Of a DNA stretch of 8,716 bases, positions 1 through 6,151 are shown piece by piece. This stretch comes from Pseudomonadota bacterium (GTDB lineage Bacteria; Bdellovibrionota_B; Oligoflexia; Oligoflexales; Bin106): contig JAPOQT010000121.1 of assembly GCA_026710525.1 (NCBI GenBank), positions 1 through 8,716 of the forward strand, read 5' to 3'. The position numbers were made by a program, and so were the translations under genes. Position 1 is the first letter of the stretch; each line of letters starts with the position of its first letter. The notes below the pieces were generated by a model. The model made no database searches. It was not told the DNA's origin and saw nothing but the letters and a program-made list of their open reading frames with translations.

Positions 1-237
1 AGACTGTAGATCTACGCTTTCTGGCTGAAAACCGCCGCCATATTTAGCGGCAATAGACTCGGCAAGATTTAATCTGAGTCTTCTGAGGGAAAAGAGACGA
101 TCAGAAAAAACGCCTGGTAAAATGAGGAGAGATCGCCCTAACGACCACTGGGAGCGTTGAGCTAATCCTAATATATGGGACTGATAATACTCAAGTGGTG
201 AAATGCTGGGAGGAACCCATACAATGCTGGCTTTCAT
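1..237 (-). CDS. Unrecognised protein, N-terminal 79 residues (runs off the left edge)
   Basis: An uninterrupted frame begins at an ATG at 237-235, 31 bases after the tgt stop codon and on the same strand, and is still open at base 1. The visible N-terminus begins MKASIVWVPP, followed by SLGRSLLILPG and a basic stretch rich in Arg and Leu (RLFSLRRLRL). No signal peptide or membrane helix is obvious. I do not recognise the family. A hydrophobic strand with a PP motif followed by a helix and an LLILP strand is faintly like the start of AddB-type exonuclease subunits, but 79 residues are too few to call it. The Shine-Dalgarno sequence is weak. Close spacing behind tgt suggests co-transcription. 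That it is coding is inferred from the long open frame, the spacing and the absence of any competing frame. Confidence 0.6.
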   Translation of the reverse strand, partial: MKASIVWVPPSISPLEYYQSHILGLAQRSQWSLGRSLLILPGVFSDRLFSLRRLRLNLAESIAAKYGGGFQPESVDLQS

Positions 238-268
238 TGCTCAACTTTCTGACAATCTATGATAAATA

Positions 269-1363
269 TCATCGGTTAAATACCCTTAAAATATGTGATG
301 CTAAGCTAGGAAATGTTTGTTCTTGAATAGCTGTTCTTATGTCTGTCATGAGCTTGAGATAAAAATGGAGGTTGTGAATGGTGAGTAAAGTTTTCGCCGT
401 CATTTCTTTAGCGAGAAAAAGATGGCGCAGGTAACTTCTGGTATGATTTCTGCAAGTGTAGCAATCACAGTTTGAATCCAGAGGCTCACCTGAAAACTTA
501 TGCTCTTGATTGCGAATATTGAGACGGCCAAATGAGGTGAATACAGATCCATTACGAGCATTTCTCGTTGGCATAACACAATCAAACATATCAACACCAA
601 GAGCAACAGCGCGAATAATATCCGCAGGAGTTCCCACTCCCATCAGATATCTTGGCTTGTTTTGCGGGAGATGTTCTGTGGCAATCTCTATCATATCCGT
701 CATCTTATCCTTTGACTCACCCACAGATAACCCACCAATACCATAGCCCTCAAAATCCATGGCTGTGAGTTCAAGAGCACTTTGCTTGCGCAGTTCTGGG
801 TACATACCACCCTGGACGATGCCAAACTGGAGTAGCTCGAGATTGTGTCTCGCCTTTCGAGATCTCCTCGCCCAGCTTAAGGACAGATCTACGGACTCTT
901 TAGTTCGTTGCTTACTTACCCCATCTTCCAGACATTCGTCAAGGACCATATGAATATCGCTACCTAATTGCTCTTGATAGGCTGTCACATTTTCGGGAGT
1001 GAAATGGAGCATCTGACCGTCAATATGACTACGAAATGAGGCACCTTCCTGAGACAATTTGGTTAAGTTATTTAAGCTAAAAATCTGAAATCCACCGCTG
1101 TCAGTGAGAATCGGTTTATCCCAACCAATAAACTGATGAAGACTGCCAGCTTGATGAATTAGTTGCGGCACTTCTCGTAGGCTAAGATGATATGTGTTCG
1201 CGAGAATAATGTTAGCTCCTAGAGCTTCGAGATCTCGTTGCGTCAGAGACTTAATGGCTCCTGCTGTGGCCACAGGCATAAACAAAGGAGTTTCGAGCAC
1301 ACCTCGCTTCACCATTAAGCGCCCATATCGTGCTTTGTCTTGGGTGCTGATTAATTCAAACAT
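269..1363 (-). CDS. tgt: Queuine tRNA-ribosyltransferase (tRNA-guanine transglycosylase)
   Basis: This cytoplasmic enzyme swaps guanine-34 in GUN-anticodon tRNAs for a 7-deazaguanine (preQ1 in bacteria), a step in queuosine synthesis. The 364-residue product covers the whole family length (E. coli about 375) as a TIM barrel. Visible marks are the LTDSGGFQ motif with catalytic Asp88, the DMFDCVMPTRNARNG block with the nucleophile Asp261, the GIGGLSVGE loop near 208-216, and the zinc site Cys299, Cys301, Cys304 and His330 (CDCYTC...TIHN). All of these sit at a constant -3 offset from the E. coli residues, so the protein looks intact and active. The ATG at 1363 is the only usable start, because an in-frame TAA lies nine codons upstream with no other start between. 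No clear Shine-Dalgarno precedes it. The gene is divergent from sufB, and queA is not next to it here. Confidence 0.97.
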   Translation of the reverse strand: MFELISTQDKARYGRLMVKRGVLETPLFMPVATAGAIKSLTQRDLEALGANIILANTYHLSLREVPQLIHQAGSLHQFIGWDKPILTDSGGFQIFSLNNLTKLSQEGASFRSHIDGQMLHFTPENVTAYQEQLGSDIHMVLDECLEDGVSKQRTKESVDLSLSWARRSRKARHNLELLQFGIVQGGMYPELRKQSALELTAMDFEGYGIGGLSVGESKDKMTDMIEIATEHLPQNKPRYLMGVGTPADIIRAVALGVDMFDCVMPTRNARNGSVFTSFGRLNIRNQEHKFSGEPLDSNCDCYTCRNHTRSYLRHLFLAKEMTAKTLLTIHNLHFYLKLMTDIRTAIQEQTFPSLASHILRVFNR

Positions 1364-1448
1364 GGGTGATGGCCAGTGGAGTAATGGTTACTGAATCATA
1401 ACTGGGTTTTTCTTTGTCATCCTGTTATGGTACTCACAGTTTGCTTGG

Positions 1449-1478
1449 TTGATTTTCGTTGTGTGATAGTCGTATTAT
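1449..1478 (+). promoter_or_regulatory. Candidate sufB promoter P1, -10 overlapping a reverse TATAAT
   Basis: TTGATT (1449-1454) and TATTAT (1473-1478) are separated by 18 bases, a plausible sigma-70 arrangement. The same AT block reads TATAAT on the minus strand (1479-1474), which could serve tgt, although no good -35 is seen for that direction. Two direct copies of AATAACC at 1481 and 1491, one helical turn apart, follow immediately. Assignment rests on hexamer matching only; the resulting sufB leader would be about 165 bases. Confidence 0.3.
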
Positions 1479-1512
1479 AAAATAACCAACAATAACCGAG
1501 AGTATATAAAGA

Positions 1513-1524
1513 GTATCATGATAC
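1513..1524. promoter_or_regulatory. 12-bp perfect palindrome in the tgt/sufB divergent region
   Basis: GTATCATGATAC is its own reverse complement and lies between the two candidate sufB promoters, where an operator would be expected. It does not match the IscR, Fur or RirA consensus as I know them, so no regulator is named. Confidence 0.3.
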
Positions 1525-1539
1525 GAGTCAAATGTTATC

Positions 1540-1569
1540 TTGTGAGACTAACTTTCCTTGCAATATGAA
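1540..1569 (+). promoter_or_regulatory. Candidate sufB promoter P2
   Basis: TTGTGA (1540-1545) and TATGAA (1564-1569) are 18 bases apart, giving a predicted start near 1576 and a leader of about 77 bases that would begin within the hairpin at 1572-1616. The hexamers are moderate matches. P1 at 1449-1478 is the alternative. Confidence 0.25.
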
Positions 1570-1571
1570 CT

Positions 1572-1616
1572 TAACCTGGTTACTCTTAGGGTGTTGAGGG
1601 TGGATGTGACCAGTTA
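1572..1616 (+). promoter_or_regulatory. Leader hairpin upstream of sufB
   Basis: Bases 1572-1583 pair with 1606-1616: eleven pairs including one G-U, with a single bulged C at 1575 and a 22-base loop. The stem core is CTGGTTA against TGACCAG. A T-rich stretch (TTTTCGTTTTTT, 1624-1635) begins seven bases after the stem. This is too far for a standard intrinsic terminator but suggestive of an attenuator or of mRNA structure near the sufB start. Pairing was read by eye. Confidence 0.3.
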
Positions 1617-1618
1617 CC

Positions 1619-1660
1619 ATGAATTTTCGTTTTTTGATCATAAGGTGTGGTGATGAGTAG
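1619..1660 (+). CDS. Possible 13-residue leader peptide overlapping the sufB start
   Basis: An ATG just after the leader hairpin opens a short frame, MNFRFLIIRCGDE, that ends at a TAG inside the sufB coding sequence, overlapping it by eight bases in another frame. Such an arrangement could couple translation to sufB. There is no good Shine-Dalgarno close to its ATG, and 14-codon frames arise easily by chance, so this is weakly supported. Confidence 0.15.
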   Translation: MNFRFLIIRCGDE

Positions 1661-3086
1661 TGTGACAGCCTTAAAAAAAGAATATCGCCATGGTTTTGCT
1701 ACGGATGTGGCTACTGAATCCTTTAATAAAGGTTTATCAGAGTCGGTGATTCGTCGCCTGTCTCGTATTAAAAAAGAACCGGAATTTATTCTTCAATACC
1801 GCCTAAAAGCTTATCATCATTTTCTTAAAATGACACCACCATCTTGGGCTGATCTCACTATTCAAGATATTGATTTCAATGATATTATTTACTACTCTTC
1901 ACCGAAATCCAACCAAGATAAGCCACAATCACTGGATGACGTTGATCCTGAGATTTTAGCAACATTTGAACGATTAGGTGTTCCACTCTCTGAGCGCAAG
2001 CGACTCGCTGGTGTGGCGGTTGATGCTGTTTTTGATAGTGTGTCTATTGGCACAACTCATCAGAAAGAACTCAAGCAACATGGCATTATTTTTTGTTCGT
2101 TTTCAGAAGCCGTCATTTCCCATCCTGAACTCATAGAGGAGTATCTAGGCTCGGTTGTGCCATATCAGGACAATTATTATGCTGCCCTGAATGCTGCCGT
2201 GTTTTCTGATGGGTCTTTTGTTTATATCCCAAAAGGTGTCACCTGTCCCATGGACCTATCGACTTATTTTCGGATTAATGCTCGAGATACAGGACAATTT
2301 GAACGAACCCTGATCATTGCTGAAGAAGGCTCTGAGGTGAGCTATCTTGAGGGCTGTACGGCTCCCATGCGGGATGAAAACCAGCTCCACGCTGCGGTGG
2401 TAGAACTTATTGCCAAAAAAAATGCGTCAATTAAGTACTCTACGGTGCAGAATTGGTATGGTGGTGATGAAAATGGTCGGGGTGGCATTTATAATTTCGT
2501 GACAAAACGAGGTATTTGTCACGGGGATGGATCTCATATTTCCTGGACCCAAGTCGAGGCAGGATCAGCTATTACTTGGAAATATCCGAGTGTGATTCTG
2601 AAAGGCGATCACTCCCGTGGTGAATTTTATAGTGTGGCATTTACCCATAATCACATGCAGGCAGAATCAGGCACCAAAATGATTCATTTAGGTGCCCACA
2701 CCACATCTCGCATTGTCTCCAAAGGTATCTCTTGTGACCAGTCTAAAAACTCGTACCGTGGTCTTGTTAGTATGTCACCTGGAGCTTACAAGGCAAAAAA
2801 TTATACCTGTTGTGACTCCATGTTAGTGGGGAGTGATAGTCGTGCTAACACCTATCCGGTGATTGAGTCGCGATCGCCATCGGCCAAAATTGAGCATGAG
2901 GCCTCTGTCTCGAAGCTAGGGGAGGATCAAATTGAGTATCTTCTATCTCGAGGTTTATCTCACGAAGAAGCGATTAACCTCATGTTAAATGGCTTTTGTA
3001 ATGAAGTCTTTAATACTTTACCCCAAGAATTCTCAGTAGAAGCTGTTAAATTACTTGAAATGAAATTAGAAAATAGTATTGGTTAA
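1653..3086 (+). CDS. sufB: Fe-S cluster assembly scaffold SufB
   Basis: SufB is the core of the SufBC2D complex, which receives persulfide sulfur and builds Fe-S clusters in the cytoplasm. The 477-residue product is full length, with the N-terminal helical region and the long right-handed beta-helix core. Numbered from the GTG at 1647, the E. coli functional residues are present: Cys237 in YLEGCTAPM (Cys254 in E. coli), Cys389 in TCCDSML (Cys405), and His417 and Glu418 in IEHEAS (His433, Glu434). The CxxCxxxC insert of E. coli SufB is absent, as in the alphaproteobacterial and Legionella type. I chose the ATG at 1653 because AGGTG at 1643-1647 lies five bases upstream; the in-frame GTGs at 1647 and 1650 overlap or abut that site. 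It is separated from sufC by 303 bases, unusually far for a suf operon. No sufS accompanies it. Confidence 0.97.
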   Translation: MSSVTALKKEYRHGFATDVATESFNKGLSESVIRRLSRIKKEPEFILQYRLKAYHHFLKMTPPSWADLTIQDIDFNDIIYYSSPKSNQDKPQSLDDVDPEILATFERLGVPLSERKRLAGVAVDAVFDSVSIGTTHQKELKQHGIIFCSFSEAVISHPELIEEYLGSVVPYQDNYYAALNAAVFSDGSFVYIPKGVTCPMDLSTYFRINARDTGQFERTLIIAEEGSEVSYLEGCTAPMRDENQLHAAVVELIAKKNASIKYSTVQNWYGGDENGRGGIYNFVTKRGICHGDGSHISWTQVEAGSAITWKYPSVILKGDHSRGEFYSVAFTHNHMQAESGTKMIHLGAHTTSRIVSKGISCDQSKNSYRGLVSMSPGAYKAKNYTCCDSMLVGSDSRANTYPVIESRSPSAKIEHEASVSKLGEDQIEYLLSRGLSHEEAINLMLNGFCNEVFNTLPQEFSVEAVKLLEMKLENSIG

Positions 3087-3299
3087 CCTTGAGTCAGATG
3101 ATGGACTTGTGGCTGCGCGGTCACTAGTGAGGGAGCGGGTGAGTCATGACTGAATTCAAGATACTCCTTGTCTGGGGTACAGGTTATCACGAGTCAACAA
3201 CAGCGAAGAAAAGATGATGATTATTCGAATAGAATAGGCTATAACTGATGTAGCTTTGCTCAGCCGACTTGGCAAGCAATCTGAGTACTTTGCCCCGAC

Positions 3300-3316
3300 A
3301 ATGTTTGATAAACATT
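3300..3316. repeat. Inverted repeat upstream of sufC
   Basis: AATGTTT, a three-base spacer GAT, then AAACATT: a perfect 7-bp inverted repeat ending about 40 bases before the TATAAT box of the candidate sufC promoter. It could be an operator or a small hairpin. No T-run follows, so it is not a terminator. Confidence 0.4.
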
Positions 3317-3335
3317 TACCGCCAGCTATCAACGG

Positions 3336-3363
3336 TTAGTCGCCTGGATAATTCTCATATAAT
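3336..3363 (+). promoter_or_regulatory. Candidate internal promoter for sufC
   Basis: A perfect TATAAT at 3358-3363 would start transcription near 3370, just ahead of a CGGAG Shine-Dalgarno (3376-3380) and the sufC TTG start. The -35 is poor: TTAGTC at 3336-3341 with a 16-base spacer is the best candidate. GATAAT-TCTCAT-ATAATC (3347-3364) overlaps the -10 and resembles a degenerate Fur box. The long gap after sufB makes a separate promoter plausible. Confidence 0.4.
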
Positions 3364-3389
3364 CAGCTCAAGAAACGGAGATCTCTGCT

Positions 3390-4169
3390 TTGCTAGAAAT
3401 TAAAGACCTTTATGTTAGTGTGGATAACAAGCCAATTCTCAAAGGGGTTGATTTGGTGATTCCCGCTGGTGAAGTGCATGCCTTAATGGGCCCCAATGGT
3501 TCAGGTAAGAGCACCTTATCCCACGTGATTGCTGGCGATCCTAATTATCGAGTGGATGCTGGCGAAATTAATTTTGATGTCAATTTTAAGAAATCATCAC
3601 TCTTACCCTTATCAATTGATGAGAGAGCTCGGCTCGGTGTTTTTCTGAGTTTTCAATACCCACCAGAAATTACTGGTATCATTAACCGGGAGTTTTTAAA
3701 AGCCTGTTTCCATGCCGTATGTGAAGCTCAAGGCGCTTCGGCAATGGATGATCAGTCCTTTGACGAGTACCTTGCAGGTATTATTAAAGATCTTGAGATT
3801 GAGCCTGATTTTTTATCTCGAGAGCTCAATGTTGATTTTTCAGGTGGTGAAAAAAAAAGAAACGAGATTTTGCAGCTGGCGGTCCTGTCGCCAAAATTCG
3901 CTATTCTTGATGAGGTTGATTCTGGTTTAGATATTGACTCCCTGAAAACAGTGGCTCATAAGCTAAGGTCGTTACATCGCCCTGATAAGTCTTATCTTGT
4001 GATAACCCATTATCAGCGTTTTCTCCATTTTATCGAACCCGATAAGGTCCATGTGATTGATGATGGTCGGATTATTTGCTCCGGCTCAAAATCACTGGCT
4101 GAGCAAATTGAAGCTGAAGGATACGATAATATTCTCGAAAAATATCACCCACATTCAGTGCAAGGTTAA
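3390..4169 (+). CDS. sufC: Fe-S cluster assembly ATPase SufC
   Basis: SufC is the ABC-type ATPase that drives conformational change in SufBC2D. It is cytoplasmic and not a transporter. The 259-residue product (E. coli 248) has Walker A GPNGSGKST (34-42, Lys40), a Q-loop Gln89 in SFQYP, the family signature FSGGEKKRNE (150-159), Walker B with catalytic Glu175 in LDEVDSGLD, and the H-loop His207 in THYQR. All are intact. Translation starts at TTG (MLEIKDL aligns directly with E. coli MLSIKDL), with CGGAG nine bases upstream. The signature motif is encoded over a run of nine A residues (3850-3858). sufD follows after five bases, so the two are surely co-transcribed and probably translationally linked. 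Confidence 0.97.
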   Translation: MLEIKDLYVSVDNKPILKGVDLVIPAGEVHALMGPNGSGKSTLSHVIAGDPNYRVDAGEINFDVNFKKSSLLPLSIDERARLGVFLSFQYPPEITGIINREFLKACFHAVCEAQGASAMDDQSFDEYLAGIIKDLEIEPDFLSRELNVDFSGGEKKRNEILQLAVLSPKFAILDEVDSGLDIDSLKTVAHKLRSLHRPDKSYLVITHYQRFLHFIEPDKVHVIDDGRIICSGSKSLAEQIEAEGYDNILEKYHPHSVQG

Positions 4170-4174
4170 TATCT

Positions 4175-5509
4175 ATGGTATCTAGGGCCTTACTCGCAAG
4201 TTTAGAGAAATTATGGCAAGACTGGGATGATACCTACCCTTTACCTCGTCATCTTGCCGAGTATCGTCAGCAAAAACGTGAACAGCTGAGAGAGTTGCTC
4301 CAAGATAAAAGTCTTGGCATTGCTAATAAACATGTGAGAAGGTCTTGGCAAAAAGTCTTACAATCAGCTTGTTTTTTTTATCCACCAAGTTCCCAAAATG
4401 TGGATCACAAGTTACCACTTAGCCACGATGAATCATATTCATCGGATAGTTTTCGCGTTGTGTTTTATCATGGGCGTCTCGTGCACTGTCATTTGCCGGC
4501 CGGCATTACGGTGACCCCCTTTACTGCACAGGATATGAGTGGAACTCTCACTGATTTTCATCACAATATGTCTGGTTATAGTGACCAAGGTCTTTTTCAG
4601 TTAATTAGTGAGAGCACTTTGCATCATGGTTATTACCTTGAAGTTAATGGCTCATTTAATCAACCGATCGAACTACGCCATCTCTATGACTCACTAACAA
4701 CTAACAGTAAGTATTACAGCTACCATCCATATCTTTTTGTTCAAGTCCATGATCGTAGTCGGGTATGTTTACAAGAAAGTCATCGAGAACTTTCCCGTGA
4801 TCACATAAATATGATGTGGGTTAATTCTCATCTTAAGCTTGCTTTAGGAGCCTCTGCCCAATGTGAGCATACTCTCATGAGTCACCTGTCTGCTGGTGGT
4901 CATTTAAGTTCTAGCCAGAGCACCTATTTGCAGCAAAATGCTTCGTACAAACTCTTAGAGCTTTCCTCTGGGATACCATGTGCTGAGCGGAACCACCATC
5001 TGCTCCTAGCCGGTCGAGGTAGCTCTGCTGAATTATCAGGGGCTTATTATTCTGGTGATCATTATAGTCAAAAAAATCTCGTGGTCCATCAGGGGGTGGC
5101 AACATCATCACAGCAAATCTATAAGGGAATGGCTTATGGTGATGGTTTTAGTCTGTTTGATGGTAAAATGCACATTTTAGCTGGCGCCGTAGGCTCTGAT
5201 GCTCATTTATTGAGTCGGGGCTTGATTTTTGATAAAACAGCGCGCATGATATCTATTCCAGAGCTTGTTTGTGGTTGCGATGAAGTGAGTGCGTCTCATG
5301 GGGCCACAGTGAGTGAGCCAGATGAAGAAGATCTCTGGTATTTATGTGCTCGAGGCCTAAGTTACGCCCAAGCCTATGATATGCTTATCCAGGGATTTTT
5401 AATGGATGTGCTACTGAAGTGGCCATCTATTCATCAAGATGTTTGTTACCTTGAGTTCCACCGTGGTCTCAAAGCAGTACATGGGGAAAGTGGAACCTTA
5501 CTTCAGTAA
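4175..5509 (+). CDS. sufD: Fe-S cluster assembly protein SufD
   Basis: SufD is the paralogue of SufB that completes the SufBC2D heterotetramer and is needed for iron acquisition and cluster building at the SufB-SufD interface. The 444-residue product has a divergent N-terminal helical part and a beta-helix core. It ends in the family C-terminal block CDEVSASHGATVSEPDEEDLWYL, where His375 corresponds to the interface His360 of E. coli, followed by the RGLSYAQAYDMLIQGF helical segment that contacts SufC. The N-terminal 150 residues look poorly conserved, which is normal for SufD. The ATG at 4175 has AAGG (4162-4165) nine bases upstream, lying inside the last codons of sufC. nfu follows after 17 bases. 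Confidence 0.93.
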   Translation: MVSRALLASLEKLWQDWDDTYPLPRHLAEYRQQKREQLRELLQDKSLGIANKHVRRSWQKVLQSACFFYPPSSQNVDHKLPLSHDESYSSDSFRVVFYHGRLVHCHLPAGITVTPFTAQDMSGTLTDFHHNMSGYSDQGLFQLISESTLHHGYYLEVNGSFNQPIELRHLYDSLTTNSKYYSYHPYLFVQVHDRSRVCLQESHRELSRDHINMMWVNSHLKLALGASAQCEHTLMSHLSAGGHLSSSQSTYLQQNASYKLLELSSGIPCAERNHHLLLAGRGSSAELSGAYYSGDHYSQKNLVVHQGVATSSQQIYKGMAYGDGFSLFDGKMHILAGAVGSDAHLLSRGLIFDKTARMISIPELVCGCDEVSASHGATVSEPDEEDLWYLCARGLSYAQAYDMLIQGFLMDVLLKWPSIHQDVCYLEFHRGLKAVHGESGTLLQ

Positions 5510-5526
5510 AATGGATCAATAGTCAT

Positions 5527-6078
5527 ATGATAAATATTCGCATTCAAAGCACGCCGAATCCAAGAGCGCAAAAATATATTGTTCAAGAGTCGGTTAAATC
5601 GTCATCAAAAATCTCTTACCAAGAGCCTGATGAATGTCAGCATGTACCATTAGCTCATGGTTTGCTTCAGATCCCAGGTGTTATTCAGGTTCACTTATTT
5701 GAAAATGTGGTAACCATCACCCAAAATGGTGCTAGAAACTGGCAGGAACTTGATCAGCTTGTCGAAGAAATTATTGATGATCTCATTACTGATCACGATC
5801 CTGATTTTGTCGAACACCTCAATCAATCAGTAACCAGGGATCAGGATATTCCGGAACATGTTCGTGCTATTGAAGATATTCTTGATAGTACTATTCGACC
5901 AAGCCTGCAAATGGATGGTGGTGACGTTGAGGTCCTTGACATGTCAGGTGATGTGGTCACTGTGCGCTATCTCGGTGCCTGTGGTGGTTGTCCTAGTGCC
6001 TTTGAGGGCACATTGTATGCCATGCAAGAAGCCATTAGCGATGGCCTAGGTAAACCAGTAGAAGTGGTTGCTGTGTAG
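5527..6078 (+). CDS. nfu: Nfu-type Fe-S cluster carrier (Nfu_N plus NifU C-terminal domain)
   Basis: Nfu proteins carry a 4Fe-4S cluster between two subunits and deliver it to enzymes such as NadA, aconitase or lipoyl synthase. The 183-residue product has an Nfu N-terminal domain (about 1-95; IRIQSTPNPRAQKYI is the domain's typical opening) and a NifU-like C-terminal domain (about 109-183) with MDGGDVEVLDM and the cluster-binding CGGC at Cys152 and Cys155. This is the alphaproteobacterial and mitochondrial Nfu layout, distinct from E. coli NfuA, whose N-terminal half is a degenerate A-type domain. It sits 17 bases after sufD in the place where sufS often lies. The Shine-Dalgarno is weak (GGA at 5513-5515). 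The next gene encodes a 4Fe-4S enzyme, which suggests a dedicated carrier-client pair. Confidence 0.93.
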   Translation: MINIRIQSTPNPRAQKYIVQESVKSSSKISYQEPDECQHVPLAHGLLQIPGVIQVHLFENVVTITQNGARNWQELDQLVEEIIDDLITDHDPDFVEHLNQSVTRDQDIPEHVRAIEDILDSTIRPSLQMDGGDVEVLDMSGDVVTVRYLGACGGCPSAFEGTLYAMQEAISDGLGKPVEVVAV

Positions 6079-6151
6079 GTTAGTTAGTCGTGATGAAACG
6101 ATGACCATAGGTCCATGAACTTCCATACTTTGTCGTTGAACAAGACAACTC

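Larger units (their letters stand above)
3087..3389 (+). other. 303-bp sufB-sufC spacer, no supported gene
   Basis: All three plus-strand frames are broken by stops within short distances. The longest start-to-stop frames I read are about 23 codons (3146-3217) and show no family resemblance. The region holds two 10-bp perfect palindromes (TCACTAGTGA at 3121-3130 and AGTCATGACT at 3142-3151), a 7-bp inverted repeat at 3300-3316, and a candidate sufC promoter at its right end. There is no stem followed by a T-run that would make a clear terminator after sufB. Whether it is a decayed gene or regulatory DNA is undecided. Confidence 0.6.

Noticed and set aside
510..953. Plus-strand ORFs of 64-78 codons inside tgt
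   Set aside because: They are complements of tgt, whose motifs are all intact, and their products show no family features.
1572..1635. Intrinsic terminator before sufB (hairpin then T-run)
   Set aside because: The T-run starts seven bases after the stem and the loop is long, unlike a standard intrinsic terminator, so it is kept only as a candidate regulatory hairpin.
3146..3217. 23-residue ORF in the sufB-sufC spacer (starts MTEFKILLVW) with a GGGAG-like sequence upstream
   Set aside because: Too short, with no homology I can recognise; its ATG lies within a palindrome. Chance is the simpler explanation.
4911..5111. Minus-strand 66-codon ORF inside sufD
   Set aside because: It is a shadow of the SufD reading frame with no recognisable product.
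6130..6148. Inverted repeat TTGTC...GACAA just before nadA, considered as a start-occluding hairpin
   Set aside because: The arms are only five bases with a nine-base loop; too weak to claim.
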